Part shown: piece after piece, positions 19,195 through 28,709 of the stretch
Layout: every line of letters starts with the position of its first letter
How positions within the stretch are numbered: the first letter of the stretch is position 1
Assembly (NCBI GenBank): GCA_017577365.1
Contig: PKRJ01000006.1
Coordinates: 26,175 to 90,174 of the forward strand
From: Gammaproteobacteria bacterium
GTDB taxonomy: Bacteria > Pseudomonadota > Gammaproteobacteria > Steroidobacterales > Rariloculaceae
Direction: 5' to 3'
Length of the DNA stretch: 64,000 bases
Program-made: the position numbers and the translations under genes
Notes under the pieces: generated by a model
The model's input: the letters and a program-made list of their open reading frames with translations, nothing else
Database searches by the model: none
What the model was told of the DNA's origin: nothing

Positions 19195-20140
19195 CTTCTA
19201 CAGCGAGCTCTTCGGCTGGGAGAAGATCCGCGAGCCCGACGTCGGGCCGACGGGCGTGTATCTGATCTTCGGCCGCGGCGACACGGAGCTCGGCGGCATT
19301 TACGACAAGGATGCCGGCGACCCGGCGTGGCTCAGCTACGTTCGGGTGACCGACCTCGCGGCGACGCTCGATAAGCTCGAGGCCGCGCGCGGATCCGTGC
19401 AGAACGGCCCGATGGACGTCCCGAACGGAGACCGCATCGCCCAGGTGCTCGATCCGTACGGCGCGGCATTCGCGCTGCACGTCGTCGCCGCGGACGCGGC
19501 GCCCTCGTCCGGCGGCGACACGAATGCATCCGACGCGGACGAATCCGACGCGGATGCGGCTTTACGGTCGGACGGCGGCACGACGGCGGAGTACGAAGCG
19601 CGCTCGACGCCGGTCTGGACCGACGCGCCGGCGGAAGAGACCGCGCCGGAGGCAGTGAAGGCTGCGAAGGAGAAGCGGGCGACGAAGAAGGCAGCGACGA
19701 GGACGCCTGCGGGAGAGGAGGCGCCCCCGAAGAAGGCGGAGAGAAAGAAGGCCGCAAACAAGAAGGCTGCAAAGAAGAAGGCCGCGAAGAAAGCATCGGC
19801 GCAGAAAGCAACGAAGGCCAAGACCACCTCCACGAAAGGTAAGAGGACCACGAAGGCGAGCGCCGGCAAGAAGACAGCGAAGAAGTCGAAAAAGAAGACG
19901 GCTAAGAAGACGGCTAAGAAGGCGGCTAAAAAGGCAGCGAAGAAGACGGCCAAGAAGACGACCAAGACCGCCAAGAAGACTGCCAAGAAGACCACCAAAA
20001 AGACCGCGAAGCAGTCACAACGCCGTCCGGCCAAGCGTGCGGCGAAGAAAACCCGCGCGAAAAAGGCCGCGAAGAAGCGGACTGCGAAGGCGACTCGGAA
20101 GAAGGCGGCGAAAAAGAAGCCGACCAAGAAGTCGCGCTGA
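19188..20140 (+). CDS. VOC-domain protein with a histone-H1-like Lys/Ala tail, 5' truncated
   Basis: The frame enters from the insertion junction (first in-frame codons Ser-Asp at 19190) and has no native start; an internal GTG at 19256 exists. The first ~100 residues are most of a VOC domain: DFYSELFGWEKIREPD, VYLIFGRGDTELGGIYD, then RIAQVLDPYGAAFALHV. The expected first strand is missing. An acidic linker (DADESDADAAL) follows, and from about 19650 a tail of some 160 residues made mainly of Lys, Ala and Thr in AKK-type repeats, as in bacterial histone-H1-like proteins. The tail should bind DNA or another polyanion. VOC-H1 fusion is unusual. The gene converges on the isomerase-like gene 17 bp away. 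Confidence 0.75.
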
Positions 20141-20157
20141 CCGGCCGCGTCAGTCGA

Positions 20158-21060
20158 TCACAGCACGCCGGCGGCGCTCATGACCGCCTCGCACTTCTCG
20201 CGGATCTCCCGGGCGACCTCGAACGGATCACCGTCGACGAACTCGCTGCGGAAGAGCTCGACGGACAGCGGCCCCGAGTAGCCCTTCTCGGCGAGCTTGC
20301 GCAGGATCCGCACGACCGGCGCGACGCCGTCGCCCGGAATCAGGCGCCAGTCGTTGTCGATCAGCTCGCGCGGCCCGTCCTTCAGATCCTGGAAGTGCAC
20401 GTGCGCGAGCTCGCCGTGCTCGATGAGATCGAGATCCTCGAACTTCCCGAGCCCGGACCAGAAATGGAAGAAGTCGAGCATCGGCCGGACGTTCGGATGC
20501 GCGGCCTCGCGGATCACCGCGAGCGTAGACGGCAGTGTCGCGAGATGCGTCGACGTCCGCGCGAACTCGATCATCGCCGTGAGACCGAAGCCTCGCGTGA
20601 TCTCGCCGACCTCGCGGATGCAGTCCGGCGTCGCCGCGAAATCCTCGGCCGTGACGGGCCGCGTCGTGATCGACGGGCAGTAGATCCTGTCGAGCCCGAG
20701 CGCGGCGAACTGCTCGCAGCGCTTGCGCCACGTCTCGAGCGATGCCTCGCGCTCGGGACCCGGTATCCATACGTCAGGCAGCACGGCGGCCGCGGACACC
20801 GGGGTCAGGCCGAGGTCGGCGAGGAGCCGGCGCGCGCCGTCGAGCGTATCGTTCTCGAGAAACTCGTCGAGCAGCACGTCCGTCAGCTCGACGTAGCGGA
20901 TGCCGGCGCGCGCCCAGCCTTCGAGCGAACCGCGAAAGCCGGCGCCGCCCGAAGTGTTCTGATGCAGCGCGAGCTGCATGCGGCCCGCGGGCTGCGCGTG
21001 CAGCATCTGCGCGAGGCCGGCCGCGAACGGCAGCGCGAGGAGGGTTCGGCGCGTCATCAT
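20158..21060 (-). CDS. Exported xylose-isomerase-like TIM-barrel protein (sugar phosphate isomerase/epimerase family)
   Basis: 300 residues. The N-terminus MMTRRTLLALPFAAGLAQ is a signal peptide with a single Arg pair, possibly Tat-type. The TIM barrel shows GIRYVELTDV, LGLTPVSAAAV, GLDRIYCPS, MIEFARTS (metal-ligand Glu), PNVRPMLDFFHFW (Asp and His) and the last acidic ligand in LSVELFRSEF. Family members isomerise or epimerise sugars or inositols using divalent metal. It lies 46 bp downstream of the chelatase gene on the same strand and could be part of that operon, though its function is not obviously related. Confidence 0.82.
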   Translation of the reverse strand: MMTRRTLLALPFAAGLAQMLHAQPAGRMQLALHQNTSGGAGFRGSLEGWARAGIRYVELTDVLLDEFLENDTLDGARRLLADLGLTPVSAAAVLPDVWIPGPEREASLETWRKRCEQFAALGLDRIYCPSITTRPVTAEDFAATPDCIREVGEITRGFGLTAMIEFARTSTHLATLPSTLAVIREAAHPNVRPMLDFFHFWSGLGKFEDLDLIEHGELAHVHFQDLKDGPRELIDNDWRLIPGDGVAPVVRILRKLAEKGYSGPLSVELFRSEFVDGDPFEVAREIREKCEAVMSAAGVL

Positions 21061-21106
21061 GCGCGCACTCTATCGCCGAACGTGCCCGGTGACCAGCAGG
21101 CCCGAA

Positions 21107-24100
21107 TCACGCGGCGTAACGGTGACGTGCCCGCCATAAGAGCAGGACGCCGATCACGAACGCGCCGAACCAGAGCACGCCGGTCGTGCCCGGCTCCACG
21201 CGTGCAAGCCGCCGCGGCTCGCCGGCATCCTTCGGCGCGCCCCGCTCGACGGACTGCAACAGGTAGCCGCGAAGCTCGGCGGAATCGACCGACTCCTCGG
21301 CGAGCGATTCCGCGCCGGGGATCACGCGGCTCGCGATGCGCGCGTCGTTCTGCCGTGCCCAGGCCTCCGCCGCGGCCGCGAGCTCCTCTATCGGCGCGCC
21401 GATCACGCGCTCGAGCGCGTCGACGTACGCCTCGACGGCCGGAGCGGGCACGCCTGCCGCGACGGCCTGCTCGACGATGAATCGCAAGAGACGCGGATTG
21501 CCGCAGGTCGTGTCCGAGCACGCGATGCCGTGCTCGAGCACGGTCTCGATGTGCGCCTCGACGAGCGCCGCGACCGTCGCCTCGTCCGCGGCCCAGTACG
21601 CCTTGCGCACCGTCTCGAGCATCCGTGCCGTGATGTCCTGGAACGCGGCCGGCGAGTGCTCGGCGAAGAACTCCCGCATGCCGAGGTCGTGCTTGTCCGC
21701 GACGTAGACGTCGAAGACCTCCTGCCACATCGCGTCGTCGATGACGTCCGTGACGGTCGCGTCCCAGCCCCACATGTACTCGACGAACTCGCGCATCGCA
21801 CCGGCGCCGGCGTAGCCTTCGGCCTGCATGCCCTCGATCCAGGTCGGGTTCACGTAACGGCTGCGGAACTCGCCGCCGATGAACTTCTCGAGGGACGTCA
21901 TCTGCGGATTCGACGGATCGCGCGTATTGGTGACGACGAGATCCGGCGTAGCGCCGTCGAGGTTGCGGATCGCGCTCGCGAGCCCGCCCATGTACATATA
22001 GAAGTCGTCGTTGTCGAGCGCGCCGTAGAGCATCGTCGAGCTCGAGTGCACGACCTTCTCGGTGCCCGAGAGCGCGAGCCGGAACACGTCCTCCATCGGC
22101 TCGCCCCAGAAACCGTTGCCGAAGCCGTGCCCCATGCGACGCAGGTAGTCGTCGCCGAGCGCGCGATCCGAGTCCCATGTGCCGCTCGACTCGGCGATCT
22201 TCGACACGGCGAGGTTGTACGTGCCGGGCGGCTCGTCGAAGATGCGAACGCCGGCGCGACGGTCGGCCTGCTCCTCCGAGTAGCCGCGCTCGAGCAGCGC
22301 CGCGCGCGTCGCGAGATAGTGCCGGCGCACGAGGTTGTCCGCCTCGTCGAGCATCTTCACGCGCTGCACGGCCTCGTCGATCAGGAGCGTCACGTTGCTG
22401 AACATGCCCTCGGCCGCGCTCGCGACGACGATATCGATACGCGGCCTGCCGAGCAGGCTCCGGGGCACGACGTCGATGCCGACGACCTTGTCGCGCTCGT
22501 CCCAGACCGGCCGTGTGCCGAGCAGATGAAAGATCTGCGACTCGACGACGCCCTCGTGGCGCAGGGTCTCGTCGCCCCAGATCACGAACGACACCTTCTC
22601 GGGGTAGCGGCCGTGCTCCTCGAGATGCTGCGCGAGCATCTCGTCGGCGAGCTTCACGCCGAGCTCCCATGCGGCACGCTTCGGCACCTTGTCCGGATCG
22701 ATGCTGTAGAAGTTCTTGCCGGTGGGATACGCGTCGGGATTCCGAATCGGCTCGCCCCCGGTGCCTACCGGGATGAACCGCCCGCCGAGCGCGGCAACGA
22801 GGCTGTCGAGCTCGCGCGAGGCCGACTGCGCGATCCGAGCCCTCATGTCGTCGGCGAGGACCTTCGCGTCGTTCGGCAGGAGGCTCCGGTCCGTGCCGAC
22901 GATCGCATCGACAGTCGACTCGAGCGCTTTGCCTTCGGGCGCGGTACCGAACGTATGAAGCCCGTACGGGATGTTCTGCCCGCGAAGCTCCTGGAGATAC
23001 CCGATGATCTCGTGCACCGCTTCGTGATCGAGCCCCGCGCCGAGATCGAGGCCGAGATCCTTGTCGATGCCGAGCGCGATGACCTGCGCACGAATCTCCT
23101 CGGCGAACGCCTCGGCCAGCACGGGATTCCTGTGCAGCGCCGCGTCGTAATCGTTGATCCGCTCGTTGAGCGCCGCGAGCTCCGCATAGAGCCCGCCTTC
23201 GACGAACGGCGGCACCATGTGATCGACGAGCGTCGCGAGGCCGCGCCGCCGTGCGATGAGGCCTTCGCCGACGACGTCGACGTTGTAGATGTAGACGTTC
23301 GGGAGATCCGCGATCAGCGCATCGGACGCGTCCTCCTCGGTCTGGCCGACGTCCTTGCCGTCGAGCCACTCGTGCGTGCCGTGCGTGCCGACATGCACGA
23401 TCGCGTCCGCGCCGAACTCGCGGCGCAGCCATTCGTACGTCGCGACGTACTGGTGATGCGGCGCGAGATCCTTCGCGTGGTAGAGCTTGTCGCCATCCTC
23501 GCCCCACGCGCGCGACGGCTGCGGCAGCAGAACCACGTTGCCATAACGGACGATCGGCACGACGAAGCGCTTCCCGGCGCCTTCACCGACCGCCATCAGG
23601 CTCGAGTCGCGGGGCTCGCCCCAGTCCGCGACGATCTTTTCGCGCAGCGCCGGCGCGAGCTCCGCGAGCCAGCGCTCGTAGTCCGCGACCGGCACGAGCG
23701 CCGCGTCGCCTTCGGCGACCAACGCATCGAGCTCGCCGGGCGCGTAGCCGCCTACGTTCCGCGCCTTCGTCGTGATCGCGCCGAGCACGGCTTCCGGCGA
23801 CCGGTCGGACGCTGCCCCGACGTCATACCCTTCGGCCGCGAGGCGGTCGAGCACGTTCGCGAGCGACTCGGCGACGTTCAGATAGCTCGCACCGATGTTG
23901 GCCTTGCCGGGCGGGTAGTTGTAGTACATCAGCGCAATGCGCTTCTCGGCGTTCGGCTTCGAGCGAAGCGCCGCGAAGCGGCGCGCGCGCTTCACGCCCA
24001 TCTCGATCCGCGACGTGATCGGCTCGCTCGTCACGACCGAGACGCCGGTCTCGAGGTCGAAGCGCCGCTCCCGGCTGCCGACGACGATCGGCGACACGAG

Positions 24101-25144
24101 ACCCGCGAGCTCCGGCACCGCGACCTGAAACGTGCCCTCGAAGATAGAGAGCCCCGTCTTCGACTCGCGCCATTCACGCTCGCTGCGCCCGTAGAGCGTG
24201 ACAAGGTTCATGACCGGCACGTCGAGCTTCGCGAGGTGCATCGCGGTCTCGAAGTCCGAGAAGCGGAACAGGAACGCCATCGCGACGTCGACTCGCGGCA
24301 CGCCGTGCTCGTCGATGAGCAGCTCCTCGAACGCGTACGCGCCGGGATAACCGAACACCGGGATCGCCTCGGCGCCCTGCCGCTCGATCTCGCCGATCAC
24401 GGCATCGAGCGCCTGCGTGTCGCCCGAGTAGTAGTTTGCTTTGTAGAACCCGACGGCGATCCTCGGCGCGCCCGGGCGGTGCTTCCCCGCGGCGCGCCGC
24501 CACGCGTCGAACTCGGCCCACGACGCGAAGACGCGGCCGCCGGACCCGCTTTGCGGATCCGGATAGTAGTAGCCGAGCTCGAGGCTCGGCTGGGGCTCCG
24601 GCAGCGCGAGCCCGTCGATGCCCGCCTTCGTCAGCGCGAGCTTCACGAGCCCGACATGGTTCGCGAAGCCCGAATGCTGCCAGTACGCGTGCGCGCGCTC
24701 GTCGAAGACGGCGCCCTTTGCGGTGAACTTTTCCGTCGCCGACAAGCCGACGCCGACGACGAGCACGGCGCCGCGTGCCGCGACGTGCGCGATCAGATCG
24801 AGGCCGTGCTCCGCGCCGACCTGATCGAGCATCTGCTCGTTCATCATGTCGACGACGAGCACGTCGGTCGAAGCAAGCGTTTCCGTCTCGAGCCTCGCCC
24901 GCGTCGATTCCGTCACGAACGCGAGCTCGACGCGGCCGCGGAGGTCCGGGTGCTCCGCGAGCACCGCCTTGAACGCCTGCAGCGTGACCGGCATCTGCCC
25001 GTCGGAGAAGAGATACGTCAGGCGGATCGCGTCGTCCGCGCGGGCGGCGCACGCGAGCAACAGCGTCGCCGCGGCCGCAGCAATCCGGCACCACGACGGA
25101 AAGCGGATCCCGAGACCGGCGAGCACGCGCTCAGTCCGGAACAT
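21107..25144 (-). CDS. CobN/HmuS-like exported metallochelatase, membrane anchored
   Basis: 1345 residues, the size of the large subunit of cobalt and magnesium chelatases. It has an N-terminal signal peptide (AAAAATLLLACAARAD) and a C-terminal membrane helix (FGAFVIGVLLLW) followed by a basic tail. Cytoplasmic CobN of B12 synthesis has neither. CobN-type segments include RIALMYYNYPPGKANIGASYLN, here split for reading only, then HVGTHGTHEWLDGK (metal/tetrapyrrole His region) and NPTWIEGMQAEGYAGA. In Bacteroides the homologue HmuS removes iron from heme taken up by HmuR. The gene overlaps the DUF2149-like gene by 14 nt. The tetrapyrrole, heme or a cobalamin, cannot be decided from sequence. 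Confidence 0.85.
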   Translation of the reverse strand: MFRTERVLAGLGIRFPSWCRIAAAAATLLLACAARADDAIRLTYLFSDGQMPVTLQAFKAVLAEHPDLRGRVELAFVTESTRARLETETLASTDVLVVDMMNEQMLDQVGAEHGLDLIAHVAARGAVLVVGVGLSATEKFTAKGAVFDERAHAYWQHSGFANHVGLVKLALTKAGIDGLALPEPQPSLELGYYYPDPQSGSGGRVFASWAEFDAWRRAAGKHRPGAPRIAVGFYKANYYSGDTQALDAVIGEIERQGAEAIPVFGYPGAYAFEELLIDEHGVPRVDVAMAFLFRFSDFETAMHLAKLDVPVMNLVTLYGRSEREWRESKTGLSIFEGTFQVAVPELAGLVSPIVVGSRERRFDLETGVSVVTSEPITSRIEMGVKRARRFAALRSKPNAEKRIALMYYNYPPGKANIGASYLNVAESLANVLDRLAAEGYDVGAASDRSPEAVLGAITTKARNVGGYAPGELDALVAEGDAALVPVADYERWLAELAPALREKIVADWGEPRDSSLMAVGEGAGKRFVVPIVRYGNVVLLPQPSRAWGEDGDKLYHAKDLAPHHQYVATYEWLRREFGADAIVHVGTHGTHEWLDGKDVGQTEEDASDALIADLPNVYIYNVDVVGEGLIARRRGLATLVDHMVPPFVEGGLYAELAALNERINDYDAALHRNPVLAEAFAEEIRAQVIALGIDKDLGLDLGAGLDHEAVHEIIGYLQELRGQNIPYGLHTFGTAPEGKALESTVDAIVGTDRSLLPNDAKVLADDMRARIAQSASRELDSLVAALGGRFIPVGTGGEPIRNPDAYPTGKNFYSIDPDKVPKRAAWELGVKLADEMLAQHLEEHGRYPEKVSFVIWGDETLRHEGVVESQIFHLLGTRPVWDERDKVVGIDVVPRSLLGRPRIDIVVASAAEGMFSNVTLLIDEAVQRVKMLDEADNLVRRHYLATRAALLERGYSEEQADRRAGVRIFDEPPGTYNLAVSKIAESSGTWDSDRALGDDYLRRMGHGFGNGFWGEPMEDVFRLALSGTEKVVHSSSTMLYGALDNDDFYMYMGGLASAIRNLDGATPDLVVTNTRDPSNPQMTSLEKFIGGEFRSRYVNPTWIEGMQAEGYAGAGAMREFVEYMWGWDATVTDVIDDAMWQEVFDVYVADKHDLGMREFFAEHSPAAFQDITARMLETVRKAYWAADEATVAALVEAHIETVLEHGIACSDTTCGNPRLLRFIVEQAVAAGVPAPAVEAYVDALERVIGAPIEELAAAAEAWARQNDARIASRVIPGAESLAEESVDSAELRGYLLQSVERGAPKDAGEPRRLARVEPGTTGVLWFGAFVIGVLLLWRARHRYAA

Positions 25145-25463
25145 AGATGATCTGCCCGTTCGCGAGCCGGTACGCGGAACCGAGCCGCTCGCCGTCGCCG
25201 GAAAGCGTCTCGCCGGTGACCTCGTACGCTTCGATCTCGGTGCCGCGCTTCACGATGATCTCGCTCATCCCGTTCGGCTTCGTCATGACCATCGTGAGCT
25301 CGGCCTCCGGGTCGAGCAGGTCACCGATGCGGTAGACCGAGAACAGCGTGACCATCAGCGCGACGATGAACACGACCGAGACGTCGAACAGGTTCGCGAC
25401 GCCCGCGAGCGGATCGTCCTCGGGCTCACCTCCGGGCGGCGGCAAATTCAGGAACCTCGCCAT
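25131..25463 (-). CDS. DUF2149-like small membrane protein of the chelatase operon
   Basis: 110 residues with one transmembrane segment (VSVVFIVALMVTLFSVYRIGDLL) after a short Pro-rich cytoplasmic start, then a small periplasmic domain ending NGQIIYVPD. The layout is like ExbD or TolR (one membrane helix and a periplasmic domain). The DUF2149 family is found next to CobN-like and ExbB-like genes. It probably forms a motor complex with the neighbouring MotA/ExbB protein. AGGAGG lies 9 nt before the ATG; its 3' end overlaps the chelatase start. Confidence 0.75.
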   Translation of the reverse strand: MARFLNLPPPGGEPEDDPLAGVANLFDVSVVFIVALMVTLFSVYRIGDLLDPEAELTMVMTKPNGMSEIIVKRGTEIEAYEVTGETLSGDGERLGSAYRLANGQIIYVPD

Positions 25464-25476
25464 AGGTCCGTTCCTC

Positions 25477-26103
25477 CTACGCCTTAGCCGCCTCGAGCTC
25501 CGCGGCGACCCGCTCCGCGACGAAGCGGAGCTCCCTGATCGTCTCGCCGACCCACCCCTGCCGGATGGTCAGGATCACGAAGGCAATCGTGCCGCACACG
25601 ATGCCGATGATCGTCGTCGTGAACGCGACGATCATCTGCCCCGCCATCGCCTCGAGGTTGCCGCTCGCGAGCGCTGCGAGCGCGGTACCCATCGGGATCA
25701 GCGTCCCGACGAGGCCGAGGCTCGGACCGACCTTGACCAGCACCCGGGGCGCAGTGACGCGCGCGCGGATACGCTCCTCGTGCGCGAGCAGAATATGCTC
25801 GAGCCCGCCGTTCGCGAGGCCGGCTTCCGCATGGGCCGACTTGATCTGAGCGAGCATCCGCCTGAGCGTCGCGGGCAGCTCGGCCTCGCGCGCCGCGCTG
25901 GCCTCGAGCACCGGCCCCTTCTTGAGCCACCGCTCGACGTCGAAGCCCTGCCGCTCGCGGCGCCGCGCGAGCGCATCGACGATTGCGGAGCCCGCCATGA
26001 AGAGCGCCGCGGCCACGCAGATCCAAAGCAGCGCCATCACCGGCAGCCGCAGCACCTGACCGAGCGCGAACAGTCCATTCTCGAGAAGTTCGAGAAGATT
26101 CAT
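25477..26103 (-). CDS. MotA/TolQ/ExbB-family proton channel subunit
   Basis: 208 residues. Three membrane segments are visible: LPVMALLWICVAAALFMAG, then KVGPSLGLVGTLIPMGTAL and FTTTIIGIVCGTIAFVIL. The last two are the conserved pore pair of the family, including the PSLGLVGT motif. It uses proton motive force to power an outer-membrane process; with the adjacent receptor it probably energises uptake. Its ATG overlaps the upstream stop (ATGA, 26100-26103). A Gln/Arg-rich cytoplasmic domain lies between helices 1 and 2. Confidence 0.85.
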   Translation of the reverse strand: MNLLELLENGLFALGQVLRLPVMALLWICVAAALFMAGSAIVDALARRRERQGFDVERWLKKGPVLEASAAREAELPATLRRMLAQIKSAHAEAGLANGGLEHILLAHEERIRARVTAPRVLVKVGPSLGLVGTLIPMGTALAALASGNLEAMAGQMIVAFTTTIIGIVCGTIAFVILTIRQGWVGETIRELRFVAERVAAELEAAKA

Positions 26104-26678
26104 CGTCTCCTCCATAACGCATGAATCGCCCCGCACACGAGGGCGCAGGCGGCCAGCGCGAACGCCCAGGCCGCGGACGCGGTGGCCGGCGGCTCGAGCG
26201 GCGAGCCGCGCAGCGTCGCGGCCGAATGCCATCCCGCCGAGACCGCGGGCGCCGCGGCGACGAGCACCGCGAGCGCCGCGACGAGCACGAGCGCCTCCTC
26301 GCGCAGGCTCGACGGCGCGAACCGGGGACGGAAAGCCGCGAGACCGCTCGACGCCGCCGCGACGACGGTGACGAGCGCATACGCGACGGGTACCGCGAGA
26401 CCCTGGGCCGCGAGCACCGACGCCCAAACGGCCGCGAGCACGCCGCCGCACGCGAACGCCATCCACGCGGCACGAGGCGTCCAGAGCGCGACCGCGGCGC
26501 CGGCCGCGGTGAGCGCAGCGCCCCAGACGGGATCCGGCACGTGCGTCGCGCCGATCACGATCGCCGCAGCGACGAGCCCTGCGCAGAACGCGAGGCCCGT
26601 ATCAAGGCGGCGCGGCTCGAGCGCGGCGAGCACTACGACCGCAAGCCCGCAGACGATACCGAGAACGTGGAGCAGCAT
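26100..26678 (-). CDS. Integral membrane protein of the chelatase operon, function unknown
   Basis: 192 residues, strongly hydrophobic with about six membrane segments and short loops. I cannot name a family. It has a conserved-looking start (MLLHVLGIVCGLAVVVLAALEPRR) and an Arg-rich C-terminus. It lies between the receptor (31 bp) and the ExbB-like gene (4-nt overlap), so it belongs to the uptake system. Its operon position matches the extra small membrane protein in heme-uptake operons of the hmuRSTUV type, but similarity in sequence was not verified. Confidence 0.6.
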   Translation of the reverse strand: MLLHVLGIVCGLAVVVLAALEPRRLDTGLAFCAGLVAAAIVIGATHVPDPVWGAALTAAGAAVALWTPRAAWMAFACGGVLAAVWASVLAAQGLAVPVAYALVTVVAAASSGLAAFRPRFAPSSLREEALVLVAALAVLVAAAPAVSAGWHSAATLRGSPLEPPATASAAWAFALAACALVCGAIHALWRRR

Positions 26679-26709
26679 GACTCCGTCGTAACGCGCCGGG
26701 CGGGCGAGG

Positions 26710-28602
26710 TCAGAACCGCAGACGCAAGCCGGCGTACAGCGACCGGCCCGCCGTGCGATAACCGATCAGCTCCTCGTACTCCCGGTCGCCGGCATTCTCG
26801 ATCCGGCCGAAGAGCTCGATGCGCTCGCCGAGCGTGTACGCGGCGGACAGGTCGAGAACGCCGTAATCGTCGAGCGCGACGTCGCCGATGTCGATCGAGT
26901 CCTTCGATATTCTGTAGTTCGCGGAGATCCGCAGGCGGTCGTCGAGCGCCGCGTACAGCACCCCGACGTTCGCGAGGTGACGCGGACGGCGCCAGCGCTG
27001 CCGGTCGTCCGTGTTCCGCGTGTCGTTGTAGGTCCAATTGCCGTACAGCTGCCAGCGCTCGCGGACGATTCCGCGCACCGCGAGCTCGACGCCTTTCGAC
27101 GCGCTCGTGCCCGTCGACTGGAGATACCCGGAGAAAGCCTCGAGGTCGAAAAAGATCTCGTCTGTCACGCGCTGGTGGAAATACGTGATCTCGACGTGCA
27201 TGCCGCCGGGGCCGTCATATTCGACGCCGACGTCGTAGCCGCGGCTCTGTTCCTCGCGCAGCACCGTGTCGGCGGCCGGCGGCGTGTCGCTCTCACGATT
27301 ATAGGCAACCTCGTAAAGGCTCGGGGCGCGGAATCCGGTCCCGTAGCTCGCGCGGTACTTCAGCGATGCGCCGCTCACGAGATCCTGAACGTACGCGGCA
27401 CTCAGCCTGACGCTCGTGTGCGTGCCGAAATCCTCGTTGTCGTCGTACCGGACGCCGGCCGACACGTAGAAGCGATCGGCAAACCCGCCCTGATACTCGG
27501 CATAGTAACCGCGCTGGTCGCGCTGCTCCGTTCCGGTCGCCGTCGTCATGCGCTCGTCCTGGAAATCCACGCCGTAAGCGATCGTGGTGCCGGCCGTCGG
27601 ACGGTAACTGCCGGAATACTCGAACCGAGCGATCTCACCCCGAGTGCCGAACGAAAGCTCTCCGTCGGCGAAGTCATCGCGGACGATGTCGATTTCGCTG
27701 TAAGCGATCCGATTCGCAAGACGATCGCCGTCGTGGTCCGCGGAGACGCGGTAGGTCCTCTGCTCGATCGTCCCGGTGCAGACGTGCGTCGGCCCATTCG
27801 CGCCGAAGCAACCGTCGTATTCCGTGAACGCGTCGATGTCTCTCGCGACGAGCTGCACACGCAGATTGCTCGCCGCATTCAAGCCGAGCTTGGCGTGCAC
27901 CGTCGTGTTCTCCGCGCCGTCGTCGTCGGCGAGGACGGTATCCGAGGTCATCGCGTTGAAGCCTCTGGTATCGAGCTCCGTGATGGAAACGTAGAAGTCC
28001 CCCTTCTCGTTGCCGGCTGCGACGCTGCCGTCGAGCTTGCGCGTGTCGAAAGGTCCCTGCTCGATGCCGATACGGCCGTCCAGATCGCCTTCGCCGCGGC
28101 GCGTGATCACGTTGACGACCCCGCCTGCGTCGGCACCGTACATGAACCCCTGCGGCCCACGCAGCACCTCGATGCGCTCGAGGTCCCCCGTCGTCAACAA
28201 GCTGTCGAAGACCGGCTGCGCTTGCGTGCTGCTCGGATCGATCGACTTCACGCCATCGATCACGAGGAGCGTCCGATGCGCTTCCTCGCCGCGGATTCTG
28301 AGGGAGGTCGTCTTACCCTGCCCGCCGCTCGTCGTGACACTGATTCCAGGTTGCGTCCGGAGCACGTCCGCGATCGAGTGATAGCCGCGAAGCTCGATCT
28401 CGCCGCCGTCGATGACCGACACAGCGGCGCCGATCTGACGGCGCGGCGTCTCGACGACGCTCGACGTGACGACGATTTCCTCGAGGCTCGACGCTCCCTG
28501 GGCACGGACGCCTGCCGCGCCGACGGCGCATGCCGCACCGACGAGGACTGCGATCCATCGCGGCGCGGCGGGCTGCTGTGTAGAGATTTTTCTTTCCGAC
28601 AT
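26710..28602 (-). CDS. TonB-dependent receptor, BtuB/HmuR-like
   Basis: 630 residues. Signal peptide ends GAAGVRAQ. The TonB box region (EEIVVTSSVV) is followed by a plug domain with RTQPGISV, LRIRGEEAHRTLLVIDGV and the plug end GADAGGVVNVITRRG, then a barrel finishing with YAGLRLRF (C-terminal Phe). Size and motif order resemble vitamin B12 and heme receptors. It is the first gene of the operon with the ExbB-like, DUF2149-like and chelatase proteins, which suggests tetrapyrrole import followed by periplasmic metal removal. No cobalamin riboswitch was recognised upstream. Confidence 0.87.
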   Translation of the reverse strand: MSERKISTQQPAAPRWIAVLVGAACAVGAAGVRAQGASSLEEIVVTSSVVETPRRQIGAAVSVIDGGEIELRGYHSIADVLRTQPGISVTTSGGQGKTTSLRIRGEEAHRTLLVIDGVKSIDPSSTQAQPVFDSLLTTGDLERIEVLRGPQGFMYGADAGGVVNVITRRGEGDLDGRIGIEQGPFDTRKLDGSVAAGNEKGDFYVSITELDTRGFNAMTSDTVLADDDGAENTTVHAKLGLNAASNLRVQLVARDIDAFTEYDGCFGANGPTHVCTGTIEQRTYRVSADHDGDRLANRIAYSEIDIVRDDFADGELSFGTRGEIARFEYSGSYRPTAGTTIAYGVDFQDERMTTATGTEQRDQRGYYAEYQGGFADRFYVSAGVRYDDNEDFGTHTSVRLSAAYVQDLVSGASLKYRASYGTGFRAPSLYEVAYNRESDTPPAADTVLREEQSRGYDVGVEYDGPGGMHVEITYFHQRVTDEIFFDLEAFSGYLQSTGTSASKGVELAVRGIVRERWQLYGNWTYNDTRNTDDRQRWRRPRHLANVGVLYAALDDRLRISANYRISKDSIDIGDVALDDYGVLDLSAAYTLGERIELFGRIENAGDREYEELIGYRTAGRSLYAGLRLRF

Positions 28603-28695
28603 CGGAACGACGGGTGAGCGGGATCGTCAGCCCGCGGTTGCGTTGTCGGAAAGCCTAGCGGCTGCGAATTCCGGGATAAGTAATTAACGGTAGCC

Positions 28696-28709
28696 TTAAC
28701 GTTGTTAAC
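28696..28709. promoter_or_regulatory. AT-rich inverted repeat upstream of the BtuB-like receptor
   Basis: TTAAC (28696-28700), GTT, GTTAA (28704-28708) form an inverted repeat in an AT-rich patch (28678-28720) about 95 bp before the receptor start. The patch stands out in this GC-rich window. It could be an operator or promoter element. The rest of the 328-bp gap (28603-28930) holds no gene that I can support. Confidence 0.35.

Noticed and set aside
21530-25150. Long open frame of 1206 codons on the plus strand opposite the chelatase gene
   Set aside because: It is the antisense of a clear CobN-like protein in GC-rich DNA, and its product is Arg/Asp/Glu-rich without domains.
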